A DNA stretch of 30,136 nucleotides, from NCBI RefSeq assembly GCF_000485595.1, contig NW_014577112.1, forward strand, positions 87,273 through 117,408. The letters run 5' to 3'. Positions 19,409 through 29,873 of the stretch are shown here, piece by piece. The notes under the pieces are model-generated. The model had not been told where the DNA came from, made no database searches, and saw nothing but the letters and a program-made list of their open reading frames with translations. Position 1 is the first letter of the stretch, and every line of letters begins with the position of its first letter. This DNA comes from Priapulus caudatus. Its lineage: Eukaryota > Priapulida > Priapulimorpha > Priapulimorphida > Priapulidae. Position numbers and translations under genes: made by a program.

Positions 19409-19935
19409 GAGAGTCACGGAGAGGGAGAGGGTGAGCGGGGAGGCGAGAAAAGTAACTACATTAGAAGGAATATGTGCATCCGTGCCGGTGTGTGTGCCGT
19501 ACGTGCGTTTGTCTGCGCATGCGTGTGCACATCTCCGCCTGCATTCCTCCCTCCCTCCTTTCTCGCCTCTTTCCTTCCTCCTCCCCTCTCATTCCCTTCC
19601 TCTCTCGCGGATAGTATCGCCCACGGCATCAGTTGCACGGTGAAAAGATAGCCAGGCAAATGGCTGGTTTTCAGCCTCAACTTTTTCACCCCACAAAGCA
19701 CAAAATTTTGATATACGGCTATAATACGCGTTTCACTGTCACACAAACACATATACACACCAACTAATGGACGCGCACACGCGGGTATGTTCGCACGCAC
19801 GCGTGCGCGTATATTATAGGCGTAAATTCACATTTTGCGCCTCGTATCGGAAATTGTATCGGGGCTGAAAAAGTTTCGGCTGAAATACTGTCATTGTGGG
19901 CGATACCATCCGCAAGAGGGGAGTAAGGAATTGTG
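19340..19935. repeat. Composite dispersed repeat, copy B with internal inverted segment
   Basis: This is co-linear with copy A from the GA run (19361-19413) through GGAATATGTGCATCCGTGCC. It differs by about 210 extra bases (about 19519-19735) whose second half is an inverted copy of the end segment. The normal direct end segment follows at about 19800-19925, so 19600-19735 and 19800-19925 form a long imperfect inverted repeat with a loop of about 65 bases. The left boundary is lost in the gap. Confidence 0.68.
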
Positions 19936-21572
19936 TGATACATAGTTCTGAGTGATACATGTTTATCAAAGCTTTACATATTGTTACAGGACTGTGACAT
20001 GAATCCACGTGAGTTACATGATGAAACGACTATTGTGTACGTTGGTAATCGGCGAGCTATAGCGGCTGTTTAATCTGCTGTTGGCACTCGTGTAAAACAA
20101 CCATTTTTACTTTATATATGAAACTAATGTATATATGATGACTCTAAAAAGCTAAAACTACTTGTCACAGATTGTCCTTGAAAAAAAACACATGTCCTTG
20201 AAATGCAATTGAAAAAACAATTCACACTTGTAGGAACCATGATCTAGTACTCCGAATTCGCGCCCGCGCGTGCGTGCGTGTCTGTGTGATTATGTGCATG
20301 CGTGTGTATGCGTGCGCGCGTTTGATTACATAAACATCAAATAGTTACCAAAACTCATCATCATAATCTTCATGTTTGTTTCTCTTCAGCCTTGGGTTTC
20401 CGCAATAACATACATCTTCATTTAATTCCTATATACGTTTAATATAAACGTTTTCAAACTGTTTCTGGTAATGGACTATGTTTTTACGACCTTTCTCATG
20501 TGAGAGCAGGAAAACGCTATCGCATGCTGAAATTCTACATGCCACTAGGTTGGTACATCTATCTTTTCTATGGTAATCAATTTAATGGTCACTAAAACTC
20601 AAATGACTAAAACTTATTCTAAACACTTATTACGGGTAACGATTTTTGATTTTCTTCCATCTAAACCAACAGTGTACAAGAACGAGGTATTTACATTGGT
20701 AACAAATTGTCAAGAGTTGCATTCGAACACTAGAAACAAAAACTACGACAGCAATTCTCAGCAAATGGAAGACTTTAGAAATTGGCAAATTTAAACTGAT
20801 TGCGGAGTGTGGCATAATTTTCGAACGGAATTTAAAAAATATTTTTCACTCGCATGTCCCTTTAAAAGCTTCAGAGTAACCAGATGACAGCAGGTGACAG
20901 ACAATACACGGATGCTGTGGTGTAACACTCAGACTTTACAATTTAAGCTGTCAGTACCCTAACTCAACACTTATGCACTTCAATCACAGTTATTAGTACC
21001 AGTACACCAGGTATTCACTTGACTCTCCAGAACATATCTGAAGTCATTACATGCTCTGTGGTGTCTGTATTATGTCGTAGATCTGGTAACTGATGCTGAC
21101 CACAAACTACAATACCCTTACGCGCAGTACGGAAGCTAAATTCATCCAATGACCATCATACAGCATCTGGACTACTCTCAATGATATGTAAATTATACCT
21201 TCACAATGACGACCATAATATTATATCAGGAGCAAATAATACATAGTGTATAACAAGAATACGAGAAAATAGAGCTATTTTAATCCAAAATTCTTCTATT
21301 TTAAATGCAAGTCTAGTATAAGTTCTTAGTATTGCATTAGGCAACATTCTTTCCTCTCTAAAACAATACCAACCGCTTGTCTCTACGACACTTCTAGGCT
21401 AAAATATTGGATTGTAACCTTAGCTCATCCAGACGTTACAGAGGTGTTAGGAATCGAGTTGAACACACATCTCTTGCGCCTTCGCTCTACAAGTGTAAGC
21501 CCTGGTAGAGCTACTTGCGCCTATAGTTGGCCATTGTACTCAGAAATAATTATTTTTACAACAGGAAAAATG
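19936..21572. other. Intergenic, no gene recognised
   Basis: A GTGC/GTAT microsatellite lies at 20262-20322. Otherwise the region is AT-rich with short domain-less ORFs. Confidence 0.5.
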
Positions 21573-22586
21573 ATTTAACCGCGGTACTAATATTATCGAC
21601 TCAATGGTAGAGTGCTCGCCTCGCATGTGGTAGGGCGGGGGTTCAACTCCCGGCCGGGTCATACCAAACACTTGAAAAATGGTACAGACGGCTTCTCTGT
21701 TTAGCATTCAGCAAATAGAGATAGAGTGTGGCAAGGTAACTCGCAGTGCTACCAGTGGACTAACCCCCTATTGTAGCATTTACTGTGAAAGCAGGTGCGG
21801 GGCCTCAGGGTTACTGAAATGGAGATAGGCACCGCCGTATGGGCCTATACGCCATATAGGAAGGATTTAACTAACTAATATTATTGCCATTTTTACCCAA
21901 TCACAGGCATATTGTTACACATAATTTAACCGTGGGCAAATTATTTTTCAAACTGTATGCAGCGCCCCCTTCCCACACTCAGGATAATACCACTGCCACA
22001 ATGCTAGCACTATTTTTAAAGTGGGCGGAGCTCCGGGGAAATCCAACAAATGGCAATCCAACGGCCGCGAAGTCGTCGCCAAACAAAACATTAGAAATTT
22101 CTATGATTTGCATGTTTGTTGGTGGACAAATTGAGATGTTTTAAGCTGAATACACAAAAATGTATCAAAGACAATGTTCGAGTATTAGTATTATTGGCAA
22201 GCATCCCAAAAATTCATAATAAATACGTGAACTTAGTTTAGTAAACAGCGTAATGATTTGAAAGTAGTAAATGGGTGCACTATTTCGTATCACTATTTTA
22301 TCAAATTTCTCATAAAATAATGGTCGATTTTTAATATCTTTGCAGCTTTTAGAAGTTCACACCGTATTATATAGGACAGCAGTACCGGTGTCGCTGTAAA
22401 ACTTATAGTAAAAAAGCGTAAGAAATTCTTACAGAAATCAGCTTGTACGTGGCAGTGGTAGAATTGAGCCAGAGCGAGAGCGCCATCTGTCACAGAGTTT
22501 GATTATTTTTACCGCGGTTAAGTTAAATTATGTGTAACAAGGCCTCTGATTGGGTAAAAAGGGCTATAACTTTACCGTGGTTAAAT
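21573..22586. mobile_element. Long-TIR element (MITE-like), left arm split by a SINE
   Basis: The left arm begins ATTTAACCGCGGTA and, after removal of the inserted SINE, continues with TTTTTACCCAATCA-AGGC and TTGTTACACATAATTTAAC (to about 21936). The reverse complement of 22510-22586 shows the same blocks in the same order, ending in GGTTAAAT. The arms are about 75 bases with several mismatches and small indels. No transposase is visible in the roughly 570-base interior. A target duplication is not obvious. Confidence 0.75.
21597..21873 (+). mobile_element. tRNA-derived SINE with 11-bp target duplication
   Basis: The head resembles the tRNA-Ala class: box A-like GACTCAATGG (21598-21607), an anticodon-loop region CTCGCCTCGCATGTGG, and a perfect box B GGTTCAACTCC (21640-21650). 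A conserved-looking body follows (GTGGACTAACCCCCTATTGT), and a short tail TTTAACTA takes the place of poly(A). ACTAATATTAT lies at 21586-21596 and 21874-21884, a perfect duplication. The acceptor stem is not complete and two T-stem pairs fail, so it is not a working tRNA gene. RNA polymerase III transcription from boxes A and B is plausible by family knowledge. Confidence 0.85.
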
Positions 22587-23302
22587 TATACCCCTTACTT
22601 TAGACCTGTATTTAAAATAGAAAAAGTTTACAGTAAAATATCACTATTTTCCTGCATTCCTGTTATACACTGTATTATTAGCTCTTGATTATATGTATAT
22701 ATATATATATATATAACAGTGACAGATGTTGCACCACTAAGTTATTAGTGTAGAGGGTGCTCTCTGAAAGACTGATTACCCTGGGCTTTTATTGTAGCAA
22801 GATATTCTCTTGTGGGAAGAGGTCTACCAATACCCTGTTATACTAGCAAGAGGACGCTTTATAGAAATCTGATGCTGACATGCTGTTATACTAAAAGTTT
22901 TTGGAAGCCTTTAGAACTCTGCTGATATGGTCTTGTTGTAGCACAGTTTGCGCCCCTCTGATGATGTTACTATTGTAAAGATTCCTCCTTCTATCCTGAT
23001 GTTGTTACATTCTCACGGAAGCACGTGTCCATGGAATCAGATGTTGTCAGCTCACGTCGATGACCTTAGGGAAGGTGGCTCTCTGACGTTGTGATCGTGT
23101 AGCAATGGATTATAGTACACTCCGATGGTCAGAAAGCATTTTATAGAAACAGGCACATTTCTTAGATAGTGTTGCACTTTACTCTAGATATTTAATGTCA
23201 TGGGTATATATGAGCGAAAGTGCAGCGCACTGAAAAATTGCAGCTATGACTGTCTGCAAATGTTAAAACGTTCCAAGTTTCAAACGTATTTCTCGTACGA
23301 GA
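22587..23302. other. Region 3' of the Bcl-2 family gene
   Basis: A TA microsatellite lies at about 22694-22716. On the minus strand ATTAAA (TTTAAT at 23191-23196) lies 107 bases past the Bcl-2 gene stop and is a candidate polyadenylation signal. Nothing else is recognised. Confidence 0.4.
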
Positions 23303-24433
23303 TCACGTTCTAGATAGTAGTGCCATGGTTGCCACTCCCACTGCTGTAACAGCTGCTGCGCCACAAATAATTCCCGTCATTGATGGCCACTTTATCTCTC
23401 CCCATCGAGATTTGTCCTTGTAGTACTCAACAAAGCCATCCTACAACAAAAACAAAATGCACCACAGAATTTTAATACTTACTTCAGATCACGAGATTGA
23501 GGGAAAGGGGGGGGGGGAGGTACAAAGACAAGCACACAACTCGTAAGTCGTAAACATAATCTTATGGGGATAATCGAGACTTACTAATGTATTTACTTTA
23601 TATCGAGATACTTATCGTATTGTGACCCTAGTGTATCATTCCACCTCTAATGTGTCTATAATGTATCAAGTGTACACACACTGACTGGACACTTTTAGGT
23701 CTCCCTGGTGTAGCTCCAACAGGGGCTCATTGTAAGAAACACAGTAATGTTGAGACTATGGTAAGACAAATTTCTATTTCTGACGACCCCTAGTGGCGAG
23801 ACTACAATCAATACACAATATACCGTAATGCGTTTTGATGCGCGCCTATATCACTGCATGTTTCTCGGAGCTGCAACTGGTAATGTCATGTTTGACTTTC
23901 TACTGAACTGTCGGTGAGGACCTTGCAATCGGACGTTCTCACTTTTACTAATGAATGTGTCAGCATTAAATAAATAAGTAAATTTAACCAAATACACTCA
24001 CCCAGCCCCCATTATCGTCAATCCAAGGCTGAAGATTTGTGTCGCAGTAGCTCGACGCCGCGTCCACAAACGCGTCTATTAGTTCAGGTTTACCCCTCTT
24101 TGCAGCACACTCGCATAACGTTCCCGTAAAGGCAAACATTCCTACGATCCAACCCCATTTTACTTCCTGTTCGAACAGATCGTTAAGAACTCCGCAGTAA
24201 CCACACACTGCCTGTGCGGAATCGGAGTCGACCAAGTGCATGCGTTCTGCCATGTCGTCGTTGATCCTATCTTTCGATCGCTCTCGAAATTCGTCTGCGA
24301 TAGTTCTCATGAAGGTGCACGGCGTGTCTGGACTAGGAAGAATCGGTCGTGTCACCCAGTCAAGATGTGCGCGTTCGAGCCGATACGCGACATAATCCAT
24401 GACCATACGCCTATTACGCGATCCGAGCGCCAT
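23303..24433 (-). CDS. Bcl-2 family apoptosis regulator, complete, two exons, 189 aa
   Basis: Exon 1 runs 24433 to 24002 (144 codons) and has donor GTGAGT. Exon 2 runs 23440 to 23303 with stop TGA and is preceded by acceptor TTGTTGTAG. Regions in order: BH4-like (residues 8-26, VMDYVAYRL); BH3-like (40-54, MRTIADEF, Ala where Gly is usual); BH1 (91-107, KWGWIVGMF); BH2 (136-151, PWIDDNGGW then DGFVEYY); C-terminal membrane anchor (about 166-187, GIICGAAAVTAVGVATMALL). Length and layout match multi-BH members such as Bcl-2, Bcl-xL and Bcl-w. The intron after GGW is the conserved family position. It likely acts on the outer mitochondrial or ER membrane, binding BH3 proteins. The pro- or anti-survival role is open, because the BH1 'NWGR' reads KWGW and the Arg that normally pairs with the BH3 Asp is missing. 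Confidence 0.92.
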
Positions 24434-24760
24434 GTTGGCACTACCGCCAAGACAAGTGATTTGTTGATATTTTACAGTATATGCGAAATTTTGTCAGCAA
24501 CCATACCCACCTCTAGAAGTCTGGTGGAGTACAGAATGCTGAATGTACTGCCGAGATTTTTAACAGAGCAAGTGGTGCAAGGGCTACACATGCGAATATA
24601 ACCACCAATGTCGCGCACGAGCTTTTCCCTCTCGGATGCACGATTCACACACATTCCGAATATTTCGGTCGATACTGCGATATAGCCTAGCTACCACACA
24701 TGCGCAGTGGTTCCGCTAGCAGCCGCCAAGGTCTTGCGCTCAGGCATTTCCAGCGTTTCC
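24434..24760 (-). promoter_or_regulatory. Possible promoter and 5' leader of the Bcl-2 family gene
   Basis: This is the only sequence upstream of the start codon without a transposon. ACATGCGCAGT at about 24697-24707 resembles an NRF-1 half-site. The start context CCAACATGGCG resembles a YY1-type ATGGC motif overlapping the start. These are motif matches only; there is no transcript evidence. From 24760 to 25159 I see nothing. Confidence 0.25.
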
Positions 24761-25159
24761 ATATTAATGTAAATAAACACGAAGTCTTATCTACTAGAAA
24801 AGTCGTAATTAATCTATTCTATTTCGCCTATTATTTGTAACAGATTTCCGTAAATGCAGTTCAAACGCTTCTCTATATAGTCTCTATAGTCTAGATCTGC
24901 AACACAATTTCCACCACGTCCACGACCGTCACTCTGCACAAACCTACAGTAACATCGTAAATCTAAATTATAATCTTATTAAAATATTAAAATTAAATAT
25001 ATTACTTTTAGTCTTCAAAGACAAAATATCGAAGACGGAAAGAGACAAAGTTGATCAAATAGAGCTGACTGTTCGAGATACTGTCACGTAGAATTGACAG
25101 TAAGAGCTAGCGTAATATACACAGGAAGAAATTTAAGAGACCTTCTGTGAGCGCCTGCA

Positions 25160-25197
25160 CCACTGATCTCTATAATATATATTATAGAGATCAGTGG
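25160..25197. repeat. 38-bp perfect palindrome
   Basis: CCACTGATCTCTATAATAT meets its exact reverse complement with no spacer. CCTGCAC stands on both sides in the same orientation (25154-25160, 25198-25204), which may be a short target duplication of a minimal foldback insertion. From 25205 to 25478 nothing else is recognised. Confidence 0.85.
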
Positions 25198-25842
25198 CCT
25201 GCACGCGTGCAGTGAATTATGGTTGTACAGCAGTTAAATGGCAAGCATCGGTAATACAATAGCTGTTTCTAAACTTTTAGTCAAACTTTTGACACAGATT
25301 TTATGAGGCGAGCGGAGCACAATTAATTAATGCATCAGCTAATGAGCAGAGTGCACTTAGTGAGCCATCCGGGGCACCTATATGGTAATTTTACTGTCAT
25401 ACACGCGGGTTGAAATTGTCGCCCACGTTATATTAATTGCCACTCCTATTATACTGCGAGGTTCACTGGCAATGTACCCCCAGGGCCAGTGGCGTAGACA
25501 GGTCCTCAGTTGTTGGGGGGGGGGATGATTTCGCTGTGTGCGATTGAAGAGTGTGCGAGTAGCGCACACCGCGAACGCCTTGGCGCAAAGCCCTTAACAT
25601 GATGGGTGGGGTCCAGGGGCCCGCCCTAAGGCCCCTGGCAGGGTGCAGGGGCAGAGCCTTTGGCCGGGGTCCAGGGGGCGGAGCCCCCAGAAGCTCTTGG
25701 ATTTTAGCAATTTAGAACCTTCAAGATGGCCGTTTTTTAGGGAATTGAAAAAAATTGATATTGTAAGTGCAATTTTGTGAATTCTAAGGCAATTTTTTAT
25801 TTGGATATCAGAGGAACACGCAACCCCCCACCACACACACAC

Positions 25843-26323
25843 CAGGCCCGTAGACAGCTTTATATTGAGGGGGTTCGTTTTTCAATGTTGGCAATTTGCT
25901 CGGCAGGGGCGTGTACAGGATTTGTACCAGGGGGGGTCTAACCGTAACCCAAAGTTGCGAGCACGCAAAGGGGTGGTCTGGGGAGCCCTCCCCCAGAAAA
26001 TTTTTAAAATTACACCCCCTTAGATGCGTTTTCTGCGCGAGCAAGGGGGGGGTCCGGACTCCCTGCATGGACCCCCCCCCCCCTGTACATAGCCCCTGCT
26101 CGGGCGCGAAGCGACCAGGCGAGGGAGCCAAGTGCCGGGAGGGCGTTCACTGTTCACCTTCCCACACGATGGAGATTTTACAATTATTACACTAAAATGG
26201 AGTGACCTGAGGTGAAATTCTTGCAAATTTAAAAAAAAATTTTTTTTTGCTTGGGGGGCTCGGGGGGGGTCGAAAGTCGAAAGGTCGTTCGAACCCCCCG
26301 AACCCCCCCTGGCTACGGGCCTG
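25843..26323. mobile_element. Middle hAT-like element, nested in the outer one
   Basis: The left end CAGGCCCGTAGACAG matches the reverse complement of the right end, CAGGCCCGTAGCCAG. CA repeats stand on both sides (25831-25842, 26324-26331), compatible with an 8-bp duplication but not decisive because the target is itself a simple repeat. Confidence 0.65.
25904..26098. mobile_element. Inner TIR element, third nesting level
   Basis: The left end is CAGGGGCGTGTACAGG and the reverse complement of the right end is CAGGGGCTATGTACAGG, both followed by G runs. CTCGG lies directly outside each end (25899-25903, 26099-26103), a possible short or decayed target duplication. Confidence 0.55.
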
Positions 26324-27302
26324 CACACACAACCAGTGGCGAATCCAGAAGAAAATTCTGGGGGGGGGGATCATGCGAGGTCAAGGGCACGAAGCGCCCG
26401 GGGGGTCCCCCTCCCACTGTGGAATTGTTAAAAAGTTGCAATCTAAAAGCAATCAATTTTGGACATCTTTATCATAGAATATCAGGATTTTTCCTCCTTC
26501 AGGGCGTGTCCCCCTCCTGTTTAGGGGGGGGGGGGTCCGGGGGATTTTGTTGAAAGGCACACCTCTTCGATGCAATTTCCTGCACTATGAGGCAGCACTA
26601 TTAAACAATCTTCATCACAATAACATCACTGTTGAGTTGAGTATTTTGACCTTTGGGGACACCAAAGACCAAAATACTTACTACCAAATCTGTGCTATGT
26701 ACATGTCCTCACTGGGGTTACCAGTGCAGACTTATACCTAGGCTAAAATACGTTCGCGCTGAAAATTCTAGGGGGGGGGGCGACCGCCCCGTGCTACCGA
26801 CCCCCCGTTGACAACTACAGCACTGGAATCATCTCCCCCTGAAATTTTGATAAAACGTATATTTTATTGAGACCTTTAAAACTGCAAAAAAATATGAGAA
26901 AAACAACCAGATTTGAACCAAAAAGTGCATATTTTCACCCCTTATACAAAATCGGGAATATACTTCCGGTCGGGTCTCAGCACCACCAGCCTCCCCAAAA
27001 AAAGTGAGATGAAATGTAATTTTCCAATTCAATCCCCGTGAAAATTCAATATCCCAACTCTCAATAGGTCTATTCTAATTTTGAATAAAGCAAGGATTTT
27101 ACTTTCGTGAGCAGTGATAATCCTTTGGGAATTTTGAAAAAAAAATCGTATAATGCGTCCAAAATTAACCGTCTGAGTTTCAGTAAAATAATGTCATTTT
27201 CCTCCTGAAAGTAGGGGGGATGATTGTACACGCCATCCCCCACGTCAATAAGTGGGGGGGGATGCATCCCCCCCCCCCGCTATCGATGCCCCTGCCCAGG
27301 GC

Positions 27303-27981
27303 CCCACCCACCCATATCCTTCCAACCCACGCTCATTCTAAACCCTACATTTACCTTTACTTCGATATTATGTCCAATACGGCAAGCCAATACTGCAATA
27401 GTGCATATAGCATGATATTTCGATTTTCATACTTACGAAGCATGCAACCAGTTTTTGAATAACGAATGACAACATGGTTTGTTTCACAGCCTAATAGACG
27501 ACATTATATTGCACGTGTTATTATTCCTCGTTTGTTGATGTATTATTCAACTCTCAAACAGTCGTTATTCACACACGTTAATAAAATCGCTTGGCACACG
27601 CATCTAGACACAATGACAAATCTTCAATGACAATTGTTGAAATTGTATGCATGTTTAACCACGGTCATTTATTTAACGTCAATATATCGTAGGACGTCTT
27701 AAAAATATTATAAAATGGTATATACGTCCTAATGAATATATCCGTAGAGTATAATATTATACATATATAAACGTATTATGCACATAGTATAAATGGCTTA
27801 TCTCTCATCTGTAAAGATAGTTGTATTTGACATGCTAAGTGCAGATGGCACTACAGAATTACAATAATGCCTATGATGATAAGCCGAGGAACTTCAGTTC
27901 CACAAGTTGTGCAACAGAGAGAATATCACACGTTTCACTCTACCAACATGCTAATATCTGTGACATCTTTTGGAGTAAATG
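27303..27981. other. Region 3' of the DHX33-type gene
   Basis: AT-rich with no gene. On the minus strand AATAAA (TTTATT at 27668-27673) lies about 310 bases past the helicase stop codon and is a candidate polyadenylation signal. Confidence 0.4.
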
Positions 27982-29873
27982 TCATCGGTTCGCTCCTTTG
28001 CTCTGTCTGAAGTAATTCGGTGCAGTTTCGTACAGCCATTCAGGTTCAATAACAAAGGCAGTTCGAAGAAAACAGCGGGTTGTTTGCACAATTTCACTAT
28101 AAAGCACGTAAGCCGGTTTGCAACCAAACAGGGATGATGATGGGTGAAAGGTTGCCTTGTGCTTCACTGGTCCCAGTGTAATGTAGGTGCCCTCTCGCTG
28201 TAGTTCTGCTGCATTCAGGAACAAACCTGTGCCAGTCATAACAATAGCTTAAAATTAATGCTATCATCACTGACAAGTAGTGATAAAAATGCCTCTATAC
28301 TAAATATATCATATCCGTTAGTACCCTACGCAAAATATACAGGAACCATGTACGCATTTCTTTCACTCGCTAAATTTGAACAGACATGGTTATCAAGCCA
28401 CAGTCAGAATAGATCTTAGAACAAGCATGAAACCAATTATGTATAACCTTGAATAATCCTTACTTAACCAAGGTAATACAGAACTAATATGAAGACAACC
28501 TTTTCAGTCTCATTGCTATGCATTTTACATGCAGTATGGTGAAGAACAAATAATATATAACATACCTTTTGTGAGACACTTGCGCACGCTGGTCATGTCT
28601 TGTCCACAAGACTTGAGAGGAATGTTAGCACGTAGACAGAGGTCCCTGAGCTGCTGACGAATGTTGCACGCAGTGTTTAGATTCCTGTAGTGCACGTAGT
28701 TTTCATAACACCACTTGTGTTTGTCATGTTCCGGGAGTCCCCTAAATGCCTGCAGATACGGTGTGTGTGCTGTTAGTGGTGTTGGTCGTTGACTCCCATT
28801 AAATCGCTGCCACAAACGGTAGCACACCGGAAGCAGTGATATGGCACAAGTAGTGTTGTCAATCAGTTGTAATTTCGTAATCAATCATCGGTTCGACCCA
28901 AGTAACCGATGATCGGTTACAATCGGTTACTCGGGGTGTTGAATGCCTGCATGTGCGTAACGTCGTGTGCATGTACGTGTGTGCATGTATGTGCTTGTTT
29001 AGCCCTGTTTACTGTTTGTATAATACATGTATGTAAATAAAGGATAACTTGTATAGTAGCGATGATATCTCTGGTTCTCATCACTTTTCCAAGTCTTCAT
29101 GTTCAAGTTTTACATTTATTTCGAATTTTTATTTATTTTTTTGATGAAATCGATTATAGATTTTGATAACCAAGCACTTGGTTCGAGCCACTGTTCAACC
29201 AATGATCGAGTATAATCGATGAACGAGACATCACTAGGCACAAGGCATACTGAACTACACACTATAGCGTCGATCGGATTTTTTCTCCATGAAAAAGACT
29301 GTTTTCAGCACGTGTGTTTGTATTTGAATTACATGCGATAAAGATTTAATAATAATATCATAATTAACAACCTCCTACATGCACACTCTCGAATTTAAGT
29401 GATTATCTTGAAGTAGTGTATGTGGTAGCACAGCAACCAATAATACACCACACACCAGATATAAACTGTATGGAACCATATGAAAAAAAATGTATGGAAC
29501 CAAATGAAGAAAGCTAGCAATACATACAATGCCCGTATTTTAGAAGTTCTTTAGAATATACAGTGGAACATTATATCAGGAAGCAGGATACAATACAAGA
29601 ACACACAGGTCTGGATAATTAATAGTAATGTAATGGATTGCACTGTACTGACCCTGAAGATATTCAGATATGTTATGTGATCTCCTTCGCTGGATACAAA
29701 CTTCCTCCTGATAGCCTGAGCATCCTCTATTTTTTGTTGAGGGGTGAAGAGAATGGAGTCGACTGACAACAATGCGACCACACTCAGTATCTCCTCTGCA
29801 CAACCTAGGTCTTTCGACGCCATAATGACTTTTGCCAACTTTGGATCAAGTGGAAAAGATGCCATTTGTCTGC
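27982..29873 (-). CDS. DHX33: DHX33-type DEAH-box RNA helicase, C-terminal part (3 exons visible)
   Basis: Exons on the minus strand: 29873-29653 (GRQMASFPLDPKLAKVI, start of the helicase-associated HA2 region, ending EGDHITYLNIFR), 28749-28566 (DKHKWCYENYVHYRNL, RQQLRDLC) and 28226-27982 (AELQREGTY, HPSSSLFGCKP, EWLYETAPNYF, stop TGA). Codons split at 28566/28226 rejoin as Gly. About 215 residues are visible, covering HA2 and the OB-fold domain that close the C-terminus. The order and spacing of these motifs fit DHX33 better than other DEAH helicases I know. By family knowledge DHX33 works in nucleolar rRNA synthesis, translation initiation and RNA sensing. The RecA-like motor domains lie right of the window. 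The intron 28227-28565 shows no extra feature. Confidence 0.88.
28851..29236. mobile_element. hAT-like MITE in the helicase intron, 8-bp target duplication
   Basis: The left end is TAGTGTTGTC and the reverse complement of the right end is TAGTGATGTC. GGCACAAG stands at 28843-28850 and 29237-29244, a perfect 8-bp duplication. Sub-terminal AATCGATTA/ATCATCGGTTCGA motifs make imperfect inverted repeats (CCGATGATCGGTTAC near 28907, AATCGATTATAGA near 29147). The 386 bases have no coding capacity. The remaining intron (29245-29652) is plain. Confidence 0.82.

Larger units (their letters stand above)
25487..27294. mobile_element. Outer hAT-like element with perfect 8-bp target duplication
   Basis: The left end is CAGTGGCGTAGACAGG, then TTG and a G run. 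The reverse complement of the right end is CAGGGGCATCGATAGC, then a G run and ATG. CCCAGGGC lies at 25479-25486 and 27295-27302. Terminal CAG-GGCGTAG-type repeats and 8-bp duplications are typical of the hAT superfamily. The interior (1.8 kb) contains further elements and many G or C runs, including GGTCCAGGGG and GGGCGGAGCCCCC blocks. No transposase domain is visible. Unpaired end-like motifs also occur at 26334 (CAGTGGCGAATCCAG) and, inverted, ending at 26825. Confidence 0.72.

Noticed and set aside
18909-19651. ORFs of 131-213 residues across the gap
   Set aside because: Most residues are unknown because of the N run.
21597-21665. Possible tRNA-Ala gene
   Set aside because: Acceptor stem incomplete, T-stem mismatches, and an 11-bp duplication bounding a longer unit with a SINE tail; it is a retroposon.
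25808-26553. Gly/Pro/Arg-rich ORFs in the nested hAT-like region
   Set aside because: Produced by G and C runs of the transposon ends; no domain.
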